From contig NC_090132.1 in assembly GCF_040581485.1 (NCBI RefSeq), positions 1,871,001 through 1,935,000 on the forward strand: a stretch of 64,000 nt of DNA, given 5' to 3'. Under the pieces are notes generated by a model, which made no database searches, had not been told where the DNA came from, and worked only from the letters and a program-made list of their open reading frames with translations. The position numbers and the translations under genes are program-made. Shown here one piece after another: positions 25,401-37,900 of the stretch. Position 1 is the stretch's first letter. Each line of letters starts with the position of its first letter. Source of the stretch: Linepithema humile. Lineage: Eukaryota; Arthropoda; Insecta; Hymenoptera; Formicidae.

Positions 25401-27558
25401 GAGGAAGAGGAGATTGTTAAAAAAAGAAAAAAAAACAATATTTTATCTTAAAATATATTTGATGCATTTATTCTTTTACTTTCACTCTGACATTCTCATT
25501 TTTTTTCTCCCGTTCATTCTAGTCTTATTAATGACGCGCTCGAAGTATTACTTCGTCTAATAATCAGAATTGAAAACGATTTTTTTCTGCTCATCGATTT
25601 TCTGCGCTCGGGGTCTCGCATTAGCCAAATTCGCCTCACAGACAGAAATGCTGTTCGTGTGTCTGGCCTGTCCCGGACGCATTAATCAAACTCACGATCT
25701 CTCGGCAAACGCCCTAGGAAATCGCGATGAGATGTTCTCACCGGCGCGGTGCGCTTTAATCCGAGACAGGAGAAAGTGCGTTTCGTGGTATACACGCGCT
25801 CGCGCATATTTCGTGTGTGCAAAGAGGAGGAAGGTCTCCTCTTCTCCTCCGGTCCTTCGATCTGAAAGAAGTCGACAACCTCCGTAACGACCGCTCTCGT
25901 GACATATTAGTTTTGCAAGCGTCTCACGACATGCCTACCGCTACAGTCCCCGACTGGCATTCTTTTCACACACGGGATTGTTTAATTCCGAGCCGGATTT
26001 ACGATCGTCCTATAAGATACAATAGAGTTCCATTATGCAAAAATTCGCTTACCAATATCGTGAAATCAATGCAAAATTGTCTATTAAATGATGCAACGAT
26101 TGAGGGATCTATAAATCCTTGCTTTCACGGAAATTTCTCTTCCGGTTTCTCGATACCATTGATGTATCGTATCATACATCATTGAGTTAAGTATGTAGAT
26201 CTTTTGATTCTATAGCACATCCGCTTTGCCAATCCCACGCTTTCGTTTTCAAATGTTTATCGAATAGAGATTTCTTGATATATGAATTTCATAAAAATTC
26301 GTACGCTGCTGCAAAGTAGTTCAGTGCGGGTAATCGTTAGCGATATCGATGGCATTGGTTGCACACGCCCATGTTTCCATTGTATGCGTTTGAACATTGC
26401 GCTCGCGATAATCCTTTGCGGAATTCGTATTGCATTGGCGGCGAAACGATCTTTTTGAGAGTAATAATTCCACAACTAATTTGAGCAATTTGTAACTTAT
26501 TTATATATTTATGTCTATTTATCATCTAAAATTATCTTTGAGAAATAATTTTTTAAGAAAAGAAAAATATAAAATATATTTAATATTTAAAGAGAATAAA
26601 TTAAGAAGCTAGATTAAATTATTAATTTGTAGATCTAAAACTGAATAACGACACATTCAAATCTAAAACACATTAAAAATGTTTTTAGTTTTTCAGTTCA
26701 AGTTGGAGGTTTGCTAAAAATAATAAGAAAATTGAGAATACTTGAGTCTATTTTCGTAATTTACTTTATAATTCTAATTTATTCTCTGCAAGTAGCACTG
26801 CTCTCTTGCAGCAAATTCAAGAAGTGCCACGTGCATTCTCATGCTACATGATTTCCGCCGCCCATGTCTTGTTGCATTCCGAGTACATACGTCATGTGCG
26901 CATCATCGTTCGCGTTTTCTCCTGCTGCTTTCCGCATCGCGGCTCACTCCTCTCGACAGGCTCGGCCGGGTGGAGGAGGGCGACTCCTCGATCGGGAGAT
27001 CGAGCGAGGCGGCCTTACAACATTATTAAAGCGCAAGTAAAAGCAGCCGATCGGCCGTGCACAAGAAAGGGACGGGCGGGTCGATGGATGGCCGGAAAGA
27101 GAAAGACTTTTTTACGAGGGACGCGAATCTACTTTCTCCGGTACGTCCACACGGCGAACGGCATCGAAGACGAGCGTCGTCAGCTCGAAGAGCCGGTGTT
27201 TAATTCGGCAGTGAAGCGGTAACGAGGCGCACATCCGGTGCACGTGGGCGCCGCAGTCTCGGTCATGAATTCGAGACAATTGGCGGCCACATGCGGTAAT
27301 GAGTGACTTTTTCCGAGTGCGCGCTTATTTTCCACATCAATAAACAAATAACGCAAGGAGAGATCTCGAGATTCTCTTGTAACAAATTTAGAAATTATTT
27401 TACATATTTATTGAAAAATAATTAGACTGGACAGAAAACAAGGAAATATTAAAAATTACAACTACCAATTTTATTTTTATATGTATCTTAATTGTTTTTT
27501 AATTATATCAAATACATATAAGCTCGTACGATAATCCATCGAATTAATATGATATATT

Positions 27559-27721
27559 AAAATGGCTTAGCGAGCCAACGCTGATTGCTGATGCGAAAAT
27601 TTTCTCATGTTTCGTATAGAAACAAATATGTCTCAATGTAGATGAACAAAGTTTCTATATGAAACATAAGAAAATTTTTGCGTCAACAACCAGCGTTGCC
27701 ATTTTGACGCTAAGCCATTTT
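27559..27721. mobile_element. 163-bp foldback MITE with 8-bp target-site duplication
   Basis: An almost fully palindromic element. The left half runs from AAAATGGCTTAGCG to TTTCGTATAGAAAC, and the right half mirrors it, ending in CGCTAAGCCATTTT. The unpaired loop is about 30 bases. Both sides carry the identical octamer GATATATT (27551-27558 and 27722-27729), a perfect target-site duplication. The only clear arm difference is a small indel after the outer 14 bases. An 8-bp duplication is typical of hAT, P, Merlin and related superfamilies. The termini lack the usual hAT CAGGG start, so the superfamily is open. It has no coding capacity. Confidence 0.85.
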
Positions 27722-28370
27722 GATATATTTATGTATATTTTTCACTGAATGTCGTATTTTGATAAATTGAACTATAAAATCGTGATGTCATATCGCTCAG
27801 TGGACCACCACGTTTGATCGATATTAAATATTAATAACACGTTGCGACCGACAAGTGATACTTTCTCCATCAGCAGGAGTGACAATTACAGATGACAAAA
27901 ATTATTGGATTTATCGTAACCTGATTACGGCGCGCCATTTTTTTCATCATGAATAACGACGCGGGAGAAAGAGCTGTTTACCTTGTTGATAGCGTTTAAT
28001 TAATTACTCCGCTTATTGATTGCCCCGTTTATATATATGGCGCTTAATTAATAGCATCAGGATGAAAAGCGCGATTAACATAAACAAAACGCGTGAGCTA
28101 TTCAATCACGCATCGATAATCAATAAGATCGATACAGGAAGCATCAGTGCCACAAGTTGTCGCACGATCTCGTTTATCAATCGTCCATCTCTCAGAAGAT
28201 TGAGGAGAAATGAAAGCAAAGAAAGAAAGTGTCCTGAAAGGCGAGTCCTGATAGCGAACTGTCCCGACGACTATAAAATAATAATGGGATAAACGCCTAC
28301 GCATAGTTGGTCCCTAATAACGAGCGGCCGCTCGACCTGCTTTTTTTGGGAACGCCTCCCGCTCGCATAC

Positions 28371-28387
28371 TCGTCGTCGTCGTCGTC
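28371..28387. repeat. (TCG)n trinucleotide repeat
   Basis: Just under six TCG units in a CpG-rich block, non-coding in context. Confidence 0.8.
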
Positions 28388-28611
28388 CTAGATGGGCGGC
28401 AGGGACGCCGAAGGGACGGGCATGCGCGTGCGACGTATAATTAAAACCGCCTCCGAGGAATGCATCTGCGTATTCGTGCGACGGCGAGAAGCAGCACGAG
28501 CGAAAAATTGGCGACGGTGCTCGTCGTAATATCCATGCCAGCCGAGATTATCGATAATCGAACGTCCATCACTATTCAGGCGATAAAAGAAGCCACGACT
28601 TAGATCGCTCG

Positions 28612-29186
28612 TACAGGGTGCCTCACGTTTCGCGGCCTCTGATTTCGCGAGACAGTTGAAGCCGCTGACGGGGATCGTTCAAATTCTCATTTTTAATTTC
28701 GCAAAGTGTCGCGTAAGGGACGATCGACTCTGGATTTAACTCAAGGCTATTGTCGCAAGTAAGATCACGGTTGTCGCACACCCTGTTTGTATCGCGCGGT
28801 CAAATCAAACGCGCAGCGAAACCACACACGATACATCCCGGGAGCCCGTTTAATTATTAATTTCACAGTCGATTAACTCACCTGACGCCTAATCATTATT
28901 TCACGCGACTTTATAACCAGACTGCTCGGCGCGGACGATATTCAACCGCGGCGTTTATGTCGAATTCAGCGCGGTTTCCGGTAACCGCGATCGTATAATC
29001 GCGGTCCTGCTTAATTATTTTATTAATTATTTTCCCGCTACGCGTGACGAGCGCGGCGAGACGTTAAGCGGCGCGAAGCGCGGCAATCTCCGCGTGACCG
29101 CGTATGCATACATAATTCATGACCGCCGGAGACATAGACACTTCCTCTACTCTCGACAGCCTCGAAAACGAATGGGTCACCCTGTA
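28612..29186. mobile_element. Possible TA-flanked DNA element with CAGGGTG ends (weak)
   Basis: TACAGGGTG at 28612-28620 and its exact reverse complement CACCCTGTA at 29178-29186 face each other, about 575 bp apart, each with a TA at the outer edge as in Tc1/mariner insertions. A third CACCCTG copy lies inside at 28779-28785. Homology beyond the first seven to nine bases is poor and there is no transposase. This could be an old deleted element, two nested elements or a coincidence. Confidence 0.25.
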
Positions 29187-29409
29187 CCTATCCTATCGTC
29201 GTCGCCAGCGCGTATAATGCGATGCATAAATGCATGGAGGCACGCAGTGCGTGCACGCTTAACATAGATACGTATCTGACAATAAGAAACGCATCGACAC
29301 GCCGACGCATCGCATCATGACGGAACGACGTGACGATGCAACGCACGTATCGTTGCTTCTACATGCACGCAGGCAACCCTTTTTTCATTTCACGCCGGCT
29401 ATCATCTCT

Positions 29410-29412
<3 letters not shown>

Positions 29413-29444
<32 letters not shown>
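29413..29444. repeat. (TC)16 microsatellite
   Basis: A pure TC run of 16 units in intron 2. The open frames that cross it are repeat artefacts. Confidence 0.9.
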
Positions 29445-29446
<2 letters not shown>

Positions 29447-32011
29447 CCGAGTCGAGTGACTTATCGATATGTAACGCGTGATACCTGCAGTCAAGACGGT
29501 ATGATAAAAATTCGTTGCATAGAATGCGACTTGGAATGCGATATCTCTCGTCGCAGAAGAGATTGCTTGCTGCGGTAAACATTTTAATTATGCGCTTATT
29601 TTGAATCTCGCGCATATCATTGAGACAACGTAAATAATTATACTTTTTTCATCTATACATACATTTACGAAGTGCAATTTCAAAATGACGTATACATTTT
29701 TTTTTTGTGATTTCTATGTGTCACCTTTATATCGCAGCATGTATAATAAAACGAAATAATTGCCAAGTCAAGTCACTATCTAGATTAGAAAAAGAATAAT
29801 TACTTGTGTGATGAATCGTATAATATATGCGTGTATAAAAAATTATAATCAAATATGAATGATAATTCTTGCACTTTAAAAGACCAGAAAATTCTACAGA
29901 TGTAAAAAATTATTAATTATTATATTATCTGTTGGATAAAAATTCTTAGAGAATATTCATGTTTTAAATCGTATCTCTGGAAAGTCAAGTCTTCTCTGGA
30001 GCGAAGATTTGATCTGTCCTTCGGGAATTGCCTCATCTGACGTGCCTTATCGCTTGGTTTATAGCTTAACAAGTCGTCGTTCCTCTAATCCTTTAGGTTC
30101 GGATAAGAGCAGGTCGACGACCCGTTGCGTTGCAGCTAAACTAAACTCGATTCCGATGCTTCCTAATGCAGTGTTTATATAATTCTTTAATCTAATCTGG
30201 TTGATTTATTACGTACAGAAAGAAACTTCACGTCGTTTCATACTTTTACATTTAAAACTTACAACGATCTGACAGTTTATTACCGCAAATATTGTGTCTT
30301 GCAGTAATTTATACATTAATTAAGAACATGTACTTTTTTGCACGAAATTACGTATACTTTCTTGCCTAACAGCATCGATAGACTCCAATCGAGTATCTGG
30401 AGCGATAAGACACTCCCGACTCTCTCTTTCGCGTTTTCTACCCTTTTTTTTCCCCTCTACATTGTACGAAGAGAGAACGCTCTCTTTCCTTTGAAATTTG
30501 AAGTACGCTCGGCAGATCGGTGTACAATTTATCGCGATAATTGTTGCCCCGCCGCTGTGTTAGAGTCAGAAGAACTCCGCTTTCCTTGCGATAGCACACA
30601 TAAGACGTAGCAATTAAACCGGAACAAATTGGTTGTTGGGAATTGAGCTCTCTCGTACACAGCGGCGGCAGTTTTATTGTGATTACACGGTGCCTCCGAT
30701 AGATACGTATTCGTAGCTCGGAGGCAGGCTGATTGACTCTCGTCGATAATTTCCATCCGCCTGCGTCTCGGTCTGGAAGACCTTGCCATTAAAGGGCCTT
30801 GAGAGCGTTGCGTCCCGTCCATCACGTCTTTTGCGTATCTGCGTGCACCCTGGACAAAACCACGGACTCATCCCTTGGACACGGCGAGCGCGGCGCGTTT
30901 CTTGCTCCAAAACCGTGTAATACAATTTCATGAAGCGCGGCGCCTTTATTACGACGAAATTAATTACTACGTGCCAGATGTATCGCGCGCGTATTCTTTC
31001 CGGACCGGTTTATTTCCATTTTGTTATTGCGCCCGTGAAGTCACGCATCTGCATATCGCAAAACCGCGAACTCTCGTCCCCTTTTGTTTATAATTGTATC
31101 ATAAAGCGATAATTAGAGCTTCTTTAAAAAGCAGCGCGAACGCGGGCTGCACGATATTTACATTGCCGGCTCCACTAGCTACTGTAACATTATCGAGGCG
31201 ACCTGCCGATGCCTTTGTGGGCAGAGGTGGTCTCACGGATTACCAAGCTCATTCATATCGAATGCGCTGCTTGGGACGATGTCCTGATTGAGCATAATGC
31301 TGCGTCATAAGTCAACGGATAAATATACGCTCTTCTCGAGGACGCGGTCTGGCCTCGAACAGTTTAAGGTCTTTGACATCATCATGGGCTACAAATGTTC
31401 CCGGTGATCGGTCAGGATGCTTCAAGAGCGCGACGTCAGCGAAATAACTATTTCCGCTGCTAACCAGGCTTGTTAACGAAACGTATGATAAATGTTCGGG
31501 GAAAAAGTGGAGACGTGTGACGAATTTGTTTGATCAAACAGAGCGATAATATATTTTTCGTATCGGCGAACGAAAGATATCAACTCGAAATTAACGCGTA
31601 CTTCTGATTTTACTCGCATTCTCACGTTTAATCATGTTTCGTTGATTGTAATCTACCTTATCGTTAATTTATAAACATTCACCGTCGTAATATCTCAAAC
31701 ATTTTTGCGAATACGCCACACACGCTGACGAGAATCCGGTGGCAGCTGTTAAATTGCCGCGCGGCACAAGTGGTCTTATAATAACGTAAAATATATAAAC
31801 GCGCGAAGGCTGTGGGCTAAGTGACAAGTGACGGACGCGACAGATCGAAAATAATGAATCAGAAAGCGACGTATATTGCGTCCTGAACTCAAGTCACTTT
31901 CCTCATGTATTATACATGATCCCCCGCTCACCCCCTCTCCCTCCCTCCGTATGTTGGTCGTATTGTATTTTAAAAGCCAATTCTAACGTGCCCTTTTTGC
32001 TTCCTTTTCAG

Positions 32012-32057
32012 ATCCGCGGGGCACTCGAGAATTGGGACGGCGGTGCCTTCAAGCCGG
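32012..32057 (+). CDS. RhoGEF gene, short internal exon C (DH domain, middle)
   Basis: This 46-base exon has a textbook acceptor (TTTTTGCTTCCTTTTCAG) and donor (GCCGG|GTAAGT). It enters in phase 0 and leaves in phase 1. It encodes IRGALENWDGGAFKP plus the first base of a Gly codon, residues 126-140. This is the loop and helix region before DH conserved region 2, where relatives read roughly ...L..R...W......iGd.f. Alone it would be too short to call. Support comes from its fit to both neighbouring exons in phase and in domain order. Joining to exon D completes Gly (G|GT), giving AFKPGNLFPGSFW. Confidence 0.8.
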
Positions 32058-32476
32058 GTAAGTACACGCACATGTACACGGGATTCTTAGCTATGTGCGC
32101 GATTATCGATTACGATGCCAAGCGACCTTAACGAGTTTATTATGCCTTACGAGAGAGCGGCCGAGGCAAGTAGTCCTCGGCTCTCTGCACATCTTAGGAA
32201 ACTGGTAAAGTGGAACTTATCAAGGCGACCGTGCCCTTCCCCTTCGACAATCCTCGTCGACGATCCTGTCCTTCCCTTTCTTTTACTCCTCTTTTCTTAC
32301 TGCGTTTTCCGATAATCGTGCGTGATAGACGGCGAAAGCGATCGACAGGGGCGGTTACGTTGCATTTAAAAAGACGCGCTAATTAAGCGATTCCCCCTCG
32401 TGCGCTCGCGCGCGATCGAGATTTGCTATGCTTTATGCATTCGTACTCTCGTCGTTTCTCTCTCTCTTCTTCTTTC

Positions 32477-32524
<48 letters not shown>

Positions 32525-33353
32525 GCTCGCGTTCGCCGCCGTACTTTTCATCTGGCGCTGCCGCTATTACCGTGAAATGACTATCACCCGCCATTTCGAA
32601 TTTACATTAATAAGATCGTCGATTTTTTTATCGCGCGGGACGACGACGTCGATCGTAAATCGCCGCCGCGCGGCTCACGCGTGCACACCGCGGGGGGAAT
32701 TTATTCGTGCTACTCGGGCTCGGTGTTATCTTGAAACACGATATCGCGCGCATTTTTTCGCGCTTGTCCGCTCGTGACTCACGCACGGCTCGCACTTTTT
32801 GCGGCGCGTCCGTCCCGAGGATATAATTGCACGATGTCAATTCGCGCAGCGCGAACGTAGGAAGTGGCGAGGACTACTGTAAACTCGCGACGCGGCTCGC
32901 GTTGAATCCGCGAATTACACGGTGCGGTCCGTATTTCACGGCGGGAGACGGAATGCGAGTAAAAATGTTTAATCGGAGGAGATAACTCACTTTCCGGAGA
33001 TACAAAAGGGAAAAGGAAACGTGGGTATCCTGTAGATCGACGAAAAAAAAAAACCGGACGAGATGGAGACATTAATAATTTCAGCTCGATATTAATTTAT
33101 TCTTCAATAGCACAGTTCCATTACGTCGCGTCTCAGTGCGGATTCTTTTATTTTCTAATGCACGCGCACAGAACGCAGAAAACGACGGCTGTTAATTATC
33201 GCCGGCGAATGCAAAATCTTTCCCGCGGGAGTGATACGACAAGCGCAATTATTTTACGGCCGGGAAAGGATAATAATTTGACGACGGAATTCGGTGCTTT
33301 TTTCTGCGCGCATCGCGACGGATTTTAATTGCGACGGTGTACGCTGTCAACAG
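32058..33353 (+). other. Intron between RhoGEF exons C and D
   Basis: A 1,296-base phase-1 intron with donor GTAAGTACAC and acceptor ACGCTGTCAACAG, which has a rather weak pyrimidine tract. It contains the TC microsatellite at 32487-32522 and a CpG-rich block around 32520-32960. The open frames there are overlapping, repeat-driven and without family features. Confidence 0.65.
32487..32522. repeat. (TC)18 microsatellite
   Basis: A pure run of 18 TC units, with impure pyrimidine sequence extending left to about 32458. Confidence 0.9.
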
Positions 33354-33526
33354 GTAACTTATTTCCCGGCTCGTTTTGGAACTCTTACTGGGAATACCTG
33401 GAGAAATATAGCGAGGCTAGGAGGACACTGGACGAGCTGAGAGCGACCGAGGACCCCCTACTGCACTTTCTCAACCTTAGGCAGGCGGCCGCGAGGCACT
33501 CGCCCTCGTCCTTGCTTCTTCTACCG
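33354..33526 (+). CDS. RhoGEF gene, internal exon D (DH domain, conserved region 2 to start of region 3)
   Basis: This 173-base exon runs from CTGTCAACAG| to TACCG|GTGAGT, entering in phase 1 and leaving in phase 0. It encodes residues 141-198. NLFPGSFWNSYWEYLEKYSE fits DH conserved region 2, whose pattern is vf....f..Y..Y..nY..A. ARRTLDELRATEDPLLHFLN continues the long helix. The exon ends PSSLLLLP, the start of conserved region 3 (LxSLLLxPvQRi.rY). The intron interrupts just before the expected Val-Gln-Arg, so the next exon should begin in phase 0 with those residues. No such exon was found up to 64000, so the final DH helices and PH domain are unseen. Reading through the donor adds Val-Ser-Tyr and a stop, but that is intron. 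Composition is GC-richer than the surrounding intron. Confidence 0.86.
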
Positions 33527-34893
33527 GTGAGTTATTGATAGCGCCATAAAATTGCCGTCACAGTGTTTCGGCTCTGACAGAATTACTCTGGTGTTCAACT
33601 TAATAAAAATGTTGATAAAGCCACCGGGCACCGCGTGTTACCGAAATACCGGGGCAACTTTCGCAGGCGATACTCTCAATGTCGAATCTGTTTTAATTAA
33701 AACAGAATTTTTTCGATACAAAATGAGAGCGGAAAGAATTATTATCGAATTAATTATTAATTATTCATATTTGCCGTTATGAAATATGAGAGAGGAATCC
33801 AGACTAATATTATCTGTTCGCTGGGCTGTAAATCATGTCATCGTTGCCGGCTTAATCGATATCAGGCGTGTTGTAATATATACGCCTACGATTATGCTTG
33901 ACTAATAAAGATTCGGCCTTGTGAATGGTAAATGTACGCATCGCCGCATTGCCGGTTTTAGTTCTTAATCCCGTATACCGCGTGACTAAAGCATGCGCCA
34001 TAGAAGGTATGCGCCGAGGAAAAGATTGGGAAAGGGTGGTTTAAGAATAATAAAATGAACACAAAGAGGAGGAGAGAGAGGTGTGGAATTCCCCTCTCGA
34101 GGGGGAAGATACTTCTAATTAAGCCTAATTACATTAATTCGTTCCGCGACTCTCTCAAACGCGCCGAACGCCGGACCACACTTCTCCTTCGAGATTATTT
34201 AAATTGCAGCCGACGAACTTTACGAACCGGCCGAATTGTTCGGCTCGCGATCGGGAGGCCGGAAATCGTCTCGTGAGACGATCGTAAAAGTTACCGCGCG
34301 TGTTTCGTGTCTCTCGCTCCCGGGCACTTGATTCTTCAGTGAAAGTCTTATCTCGCGCTGACGCAACGACACGCGAGAGACCGTCATTTTCGCTTAGCCT
34401 TTCGAAATTCTTGTATACGCGATCGCTTGTCGATCGGTGCAAATTTATTTATTTTTTTTTTTTTTGCAATACAAGCGTGATGAATGCACGATAAAAATCG
34501 ACCTAAAATTAGTCAAAGATATGTCAGGTCGATGAATCGATCGATCTGGTCTCACAAAGGGAACATTCTATGTAGGATTATTCAAAGAAATAAGCGCCTC
34601 GCCTCTTTCACCTAGATGCCTCGAGTCGATTGGAAGCGAGCGGTTTAAGTTAATTCCACCAATAGGCGGCTGATTGTAAAATACAGGAGAAGAAAAAAAT
34701 ATCCGACGCGGTTCCCTCGTGTCGGTGAGAAGCGATGCGTGTATAAGATGAGCTATGTGACAGCTTATAACGGGTGTAATGATCGGAGGTCCGGAACGCA
34801 CGATGGAATCGCGGCGGCCGCGACTTTAACACTCGTTGAAATATAGACTTGGGGCTTGTAAGTCACGCAGGTATACGCAAGGGAGAAACCCGT

Positions 34894-34915
34894 GCGCGCG
34901 CGCGCGCGCGCGCGC
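34894..34915. repeat. (GC)11 alternating tract
   Basis: A pure GC/CG alternation of 22 bp, a potential Z-DNA-forming sequence. It follows a CpG-rich stretch and is non-coding. Confidence 0.9.
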
Positions 34916-37900
34916 CTACCTACCTAATGCGCGCTCATGACGTTGATAAGTGTCGGTAAATACAGTTTCGTTATTGGGCGCATTGTTATCTAAATTTGAA
35001 ATCCAGAAACCCCCTCAAGTGCTGCCCTTATCCTGTTAAATAGACTCTCTTGATCCTGCTGGCTAGACTTTTAATTGGCGAGAGACTTGGCAATTATTGA
35101 TAATAGAAAATAACCGGCTGCTTTGCAATTATCCCTTTACTCTCGCTCCGCAATCTAGCGAATAGATTTCGCGAAATGTTTCTCGCGAGGAAACGAGTTC
35201 TCGAGGTTAACGCGCTTCTGCGCGTTTCACGCATTTGCAATTCAGTGCGTTGAACGGGCGAGCGTTTAGAGACGCGGCTTACCGAAACGTCACCGTTATC
35301 AGATTTACCGGGAATGTGAAATTTCACCTGACCGTTTCTGCACCTGTAACCGCGACGGCCAGGCTACCAGTGTCCTGCCTACGCCGCGGTGGATTACGAG
35401 ACGCCCTGTTACACGTGGGTGTCCGCAACGGTCCGCGGTGTCCGTTTGTGGCGCAGGTTATATGAGGTTTAACGCCGCGCCGATGCGTTATTTACTTATA
35501 TCGTCGTGGGTCTAAGAGAGAAACAGCGGCGAGCGTGCGTAAGAAATTGCGGTACGTCGTTATGAAATGCTGATCTTGATCTCCCAAGCGCCCACGCGCG
35601 TATAAAATGCGTATAGAACGATATGGCGGCTTATTATAGCTATCTGCTATATAATACATAAATCACACCCGAGTGCTTGAAATACTCTCCGGAAAAGTAT
35701 TTTTCTTCCACGCGACCCACTAACGCCCACGACGATTTTACGGTTGTTTGAGTAAATGTGCTAATAGCGTAATATTTGCTACTTCCAAGATGTAAATTTT
35801 CAAAAACTTGGAAACTGAGTTTAATCCCACTATTTTTATTCGCCAAATGTATAATTTTATTATAGAAATTAGCACGATATAATTTTGATGCAATGTAATA
35901 TTTTTGTAAACGTTATTTCTACCGTATTTGCGAGACGATGACTTTTCAAAGTCCAAGATAAGTCTAACATAAATATTAGCTGTGGAAAAGTGGCACAAAT
36001 CGTCACTCGCAGGCATAGTTATGCCTGTATTCGGTACGCACGTGTACGGCTTCGGCAAAGCTAGTCATTGTTTCTCTTCTGTACCGTAGCGAGTTGCAGA
36101 ACGACGAGTGATTTACGAGGTGCACTCGTCCTACCGCGGTAATATATGCCTCGCCGAAGGGAGGTACAAGAGAGATAATTTTGTGAAAGGAGAACTCTAA
36201 AGAATGTGCTTCGAGTGCTTTAAGGTCCAAATTGATTTTCCAATTTTCTCCTATCCTCTGTTGCTCCAGGTTTTTCGCGGTTTATTGAACATTTACAAGA
36301 AAGACCAAAAATAATACAAGCATAGAGTATTTCAATTAAATAATCAACAGAAATATGTTGAATAGTTGGGTTATTATTATATCGCTATTTAATACATTAG
36401 AACTTTAACTGTAACACAGATAGTAAATAATCTAAGATGGTATCAGCGAATAAAGCAAATTGCAAAACTAGCTGGCTGGTTAAATGCCGAATAGCTTTAT
36501 TCGTTCATGATTGAAATATATGTGTATATTTACGGCACACACGTACACATAATAATTGCAATTGGAACTAAATTTCAATGTTTCTTTTCACGAACGAAAA
36601 AGATTCGAAAAAGAATTCGAAAGTTCGACTGCATTTGTCTACTTGCTGCGATTAACGGGGCATTTGTTTTATCCTTTTCTGATCAAGATCACGGATTTGT
36701 ACCCAATTTGCCATAAATCGGCGTATAAACAGCTATCAGGCATTCTTCAGTTTTCTTTTCTTCTTTTATATTTCATTTATCGGACTGATTTAATTTACTT
36801 CGCCGCGCGCTCAGTGATGCCCCGCGGAATTCCCGTTGTCACCGATCACGGCACGCCGCGGTGTTGCGATTATGCCAAGATTTATTCGCGCCGAAATCTG
36901 GGGGTATTTAAATTGGACATTTGTTTCGTCGCGTGGGATGCAGGGTCATGCGTAAACTGCAGTTAACCGTAAACTATGTGCCGAGAACTTTGAGTGTGCC
37001 TGGATGGTAACGGTTTCCTCGGTTCGCGCAATATATTCGCGTGTACGTAACAGGTCGTGATTCTGTACGTCGTGTCACGGGGATGATGAACGACCTCACG
37101 TCGTCATCAATGATCATCGCGCCGCGGCAATCTGACGTAAGTCGACAAATCGAACTTTGCCCTTTCCTTGCGGTCGAATCCTGCGCTCGTGCGCAACAAC
37201 GAATGCACCAAACTGCAAATATACGAATATGTGTGTCGTTGTTTACGAGTGTCGCCTTGAAATTATTTCTCTCCTGTGTTTTTAAACACGCAAGTAGAAT
37301 TTATGAAAAGTTCTACTTGAAAATATTTTGCGGTAAGGAAGCGCGCAATCTGATTTTAGCAGAAAGTTTTGATTTTCTGTTATTTGCAAGTCTGCAAGAA
37401 ATTTTTAAAATTTCTTGAGAAAGAAAATATTATTTACTGGTTTTTGTTGTTAATTTTTTTCTATTTTACAATTTATTATTTCCATTTTTTAATATAAATT
37501 CCGGCAAACAAGGTTCTAAAACAAACTATTCCGCAATATTCTCGAATCCTAATTAATTAGTCATGATTTAATTTCCACGGAATGACCGTATCACCGTGAG
37601 ATATCGCAGTGGCGCCTGCAAATGTATATATAAAGCGCGCAAAAAGAACATGCAAAATCGAATGTTAAAGAAATTTTCTTGTAGCAGCGGATTATCATTG
37701 ATCATGTTTTTTGCGCCACGCGAGACTGAAAATAATTAGGTAAGGAAATAAGGGCTTGATATCTATTCCGTTAAGCGATAAGACAGCGATATGATCGCCC
37801 TACCAATTAGTTCCGCGAAGATAATTGGCGGATACATGAGGAGCTGCGTGCACACAGAGTCATTTATTTGATGACTGCGGATGTAACATTCGCAGTCGGA

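Larger units (their letters stand above)
17421..32011 (+). other. Large intron between RhoGEF exons B and C
   Basis: A 14,591-base phase-0 intron, with donor GTAAGT and acceptor CCCTTTTTGCTTCCTTTTCAG. It holds the long inverted-repeat structure at 17521-18664, a foldback element with target duplication at 27559-27721, a possible TA-flanked element at 28612-29186 and simple repeats. GC- and CpG-rich blocks at about 18750-19650, 20580-20960, 21540-21960 and 22430-22830 carry overlapping open frames on both strands, including one of 193 codons on the minus strand (22317-22898). None shows a family signature. Such blocks could be internal promoters or enhancers, but no clear core-promoter arrangement was seen. 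Confidence 0.65.

Noticed and set aside
31792..31886. TATATAAA about 30 bases before a possible start, then a 10-codon frame
   Set aside because: TATA-like words are frequent in AT-rich DNA. No initiator consensus or conserved downstream element is clear, and it lies within an intron just before exon C.
35370..35469. Short frame GYQCPAYAAVDYETPCYTWV between AG and GT-like sites
   Set aside because: The cysteine pattern is eye-catching, but the frame is bounded by nearby stops, the splice signals are weak and no family is recognised.
36556..36966. A 136-codon plus-strand open frame
   Set aside because: No recognisable domain. Hydrophobic parts come from AT-rich sequence, and no splice signals frame it.
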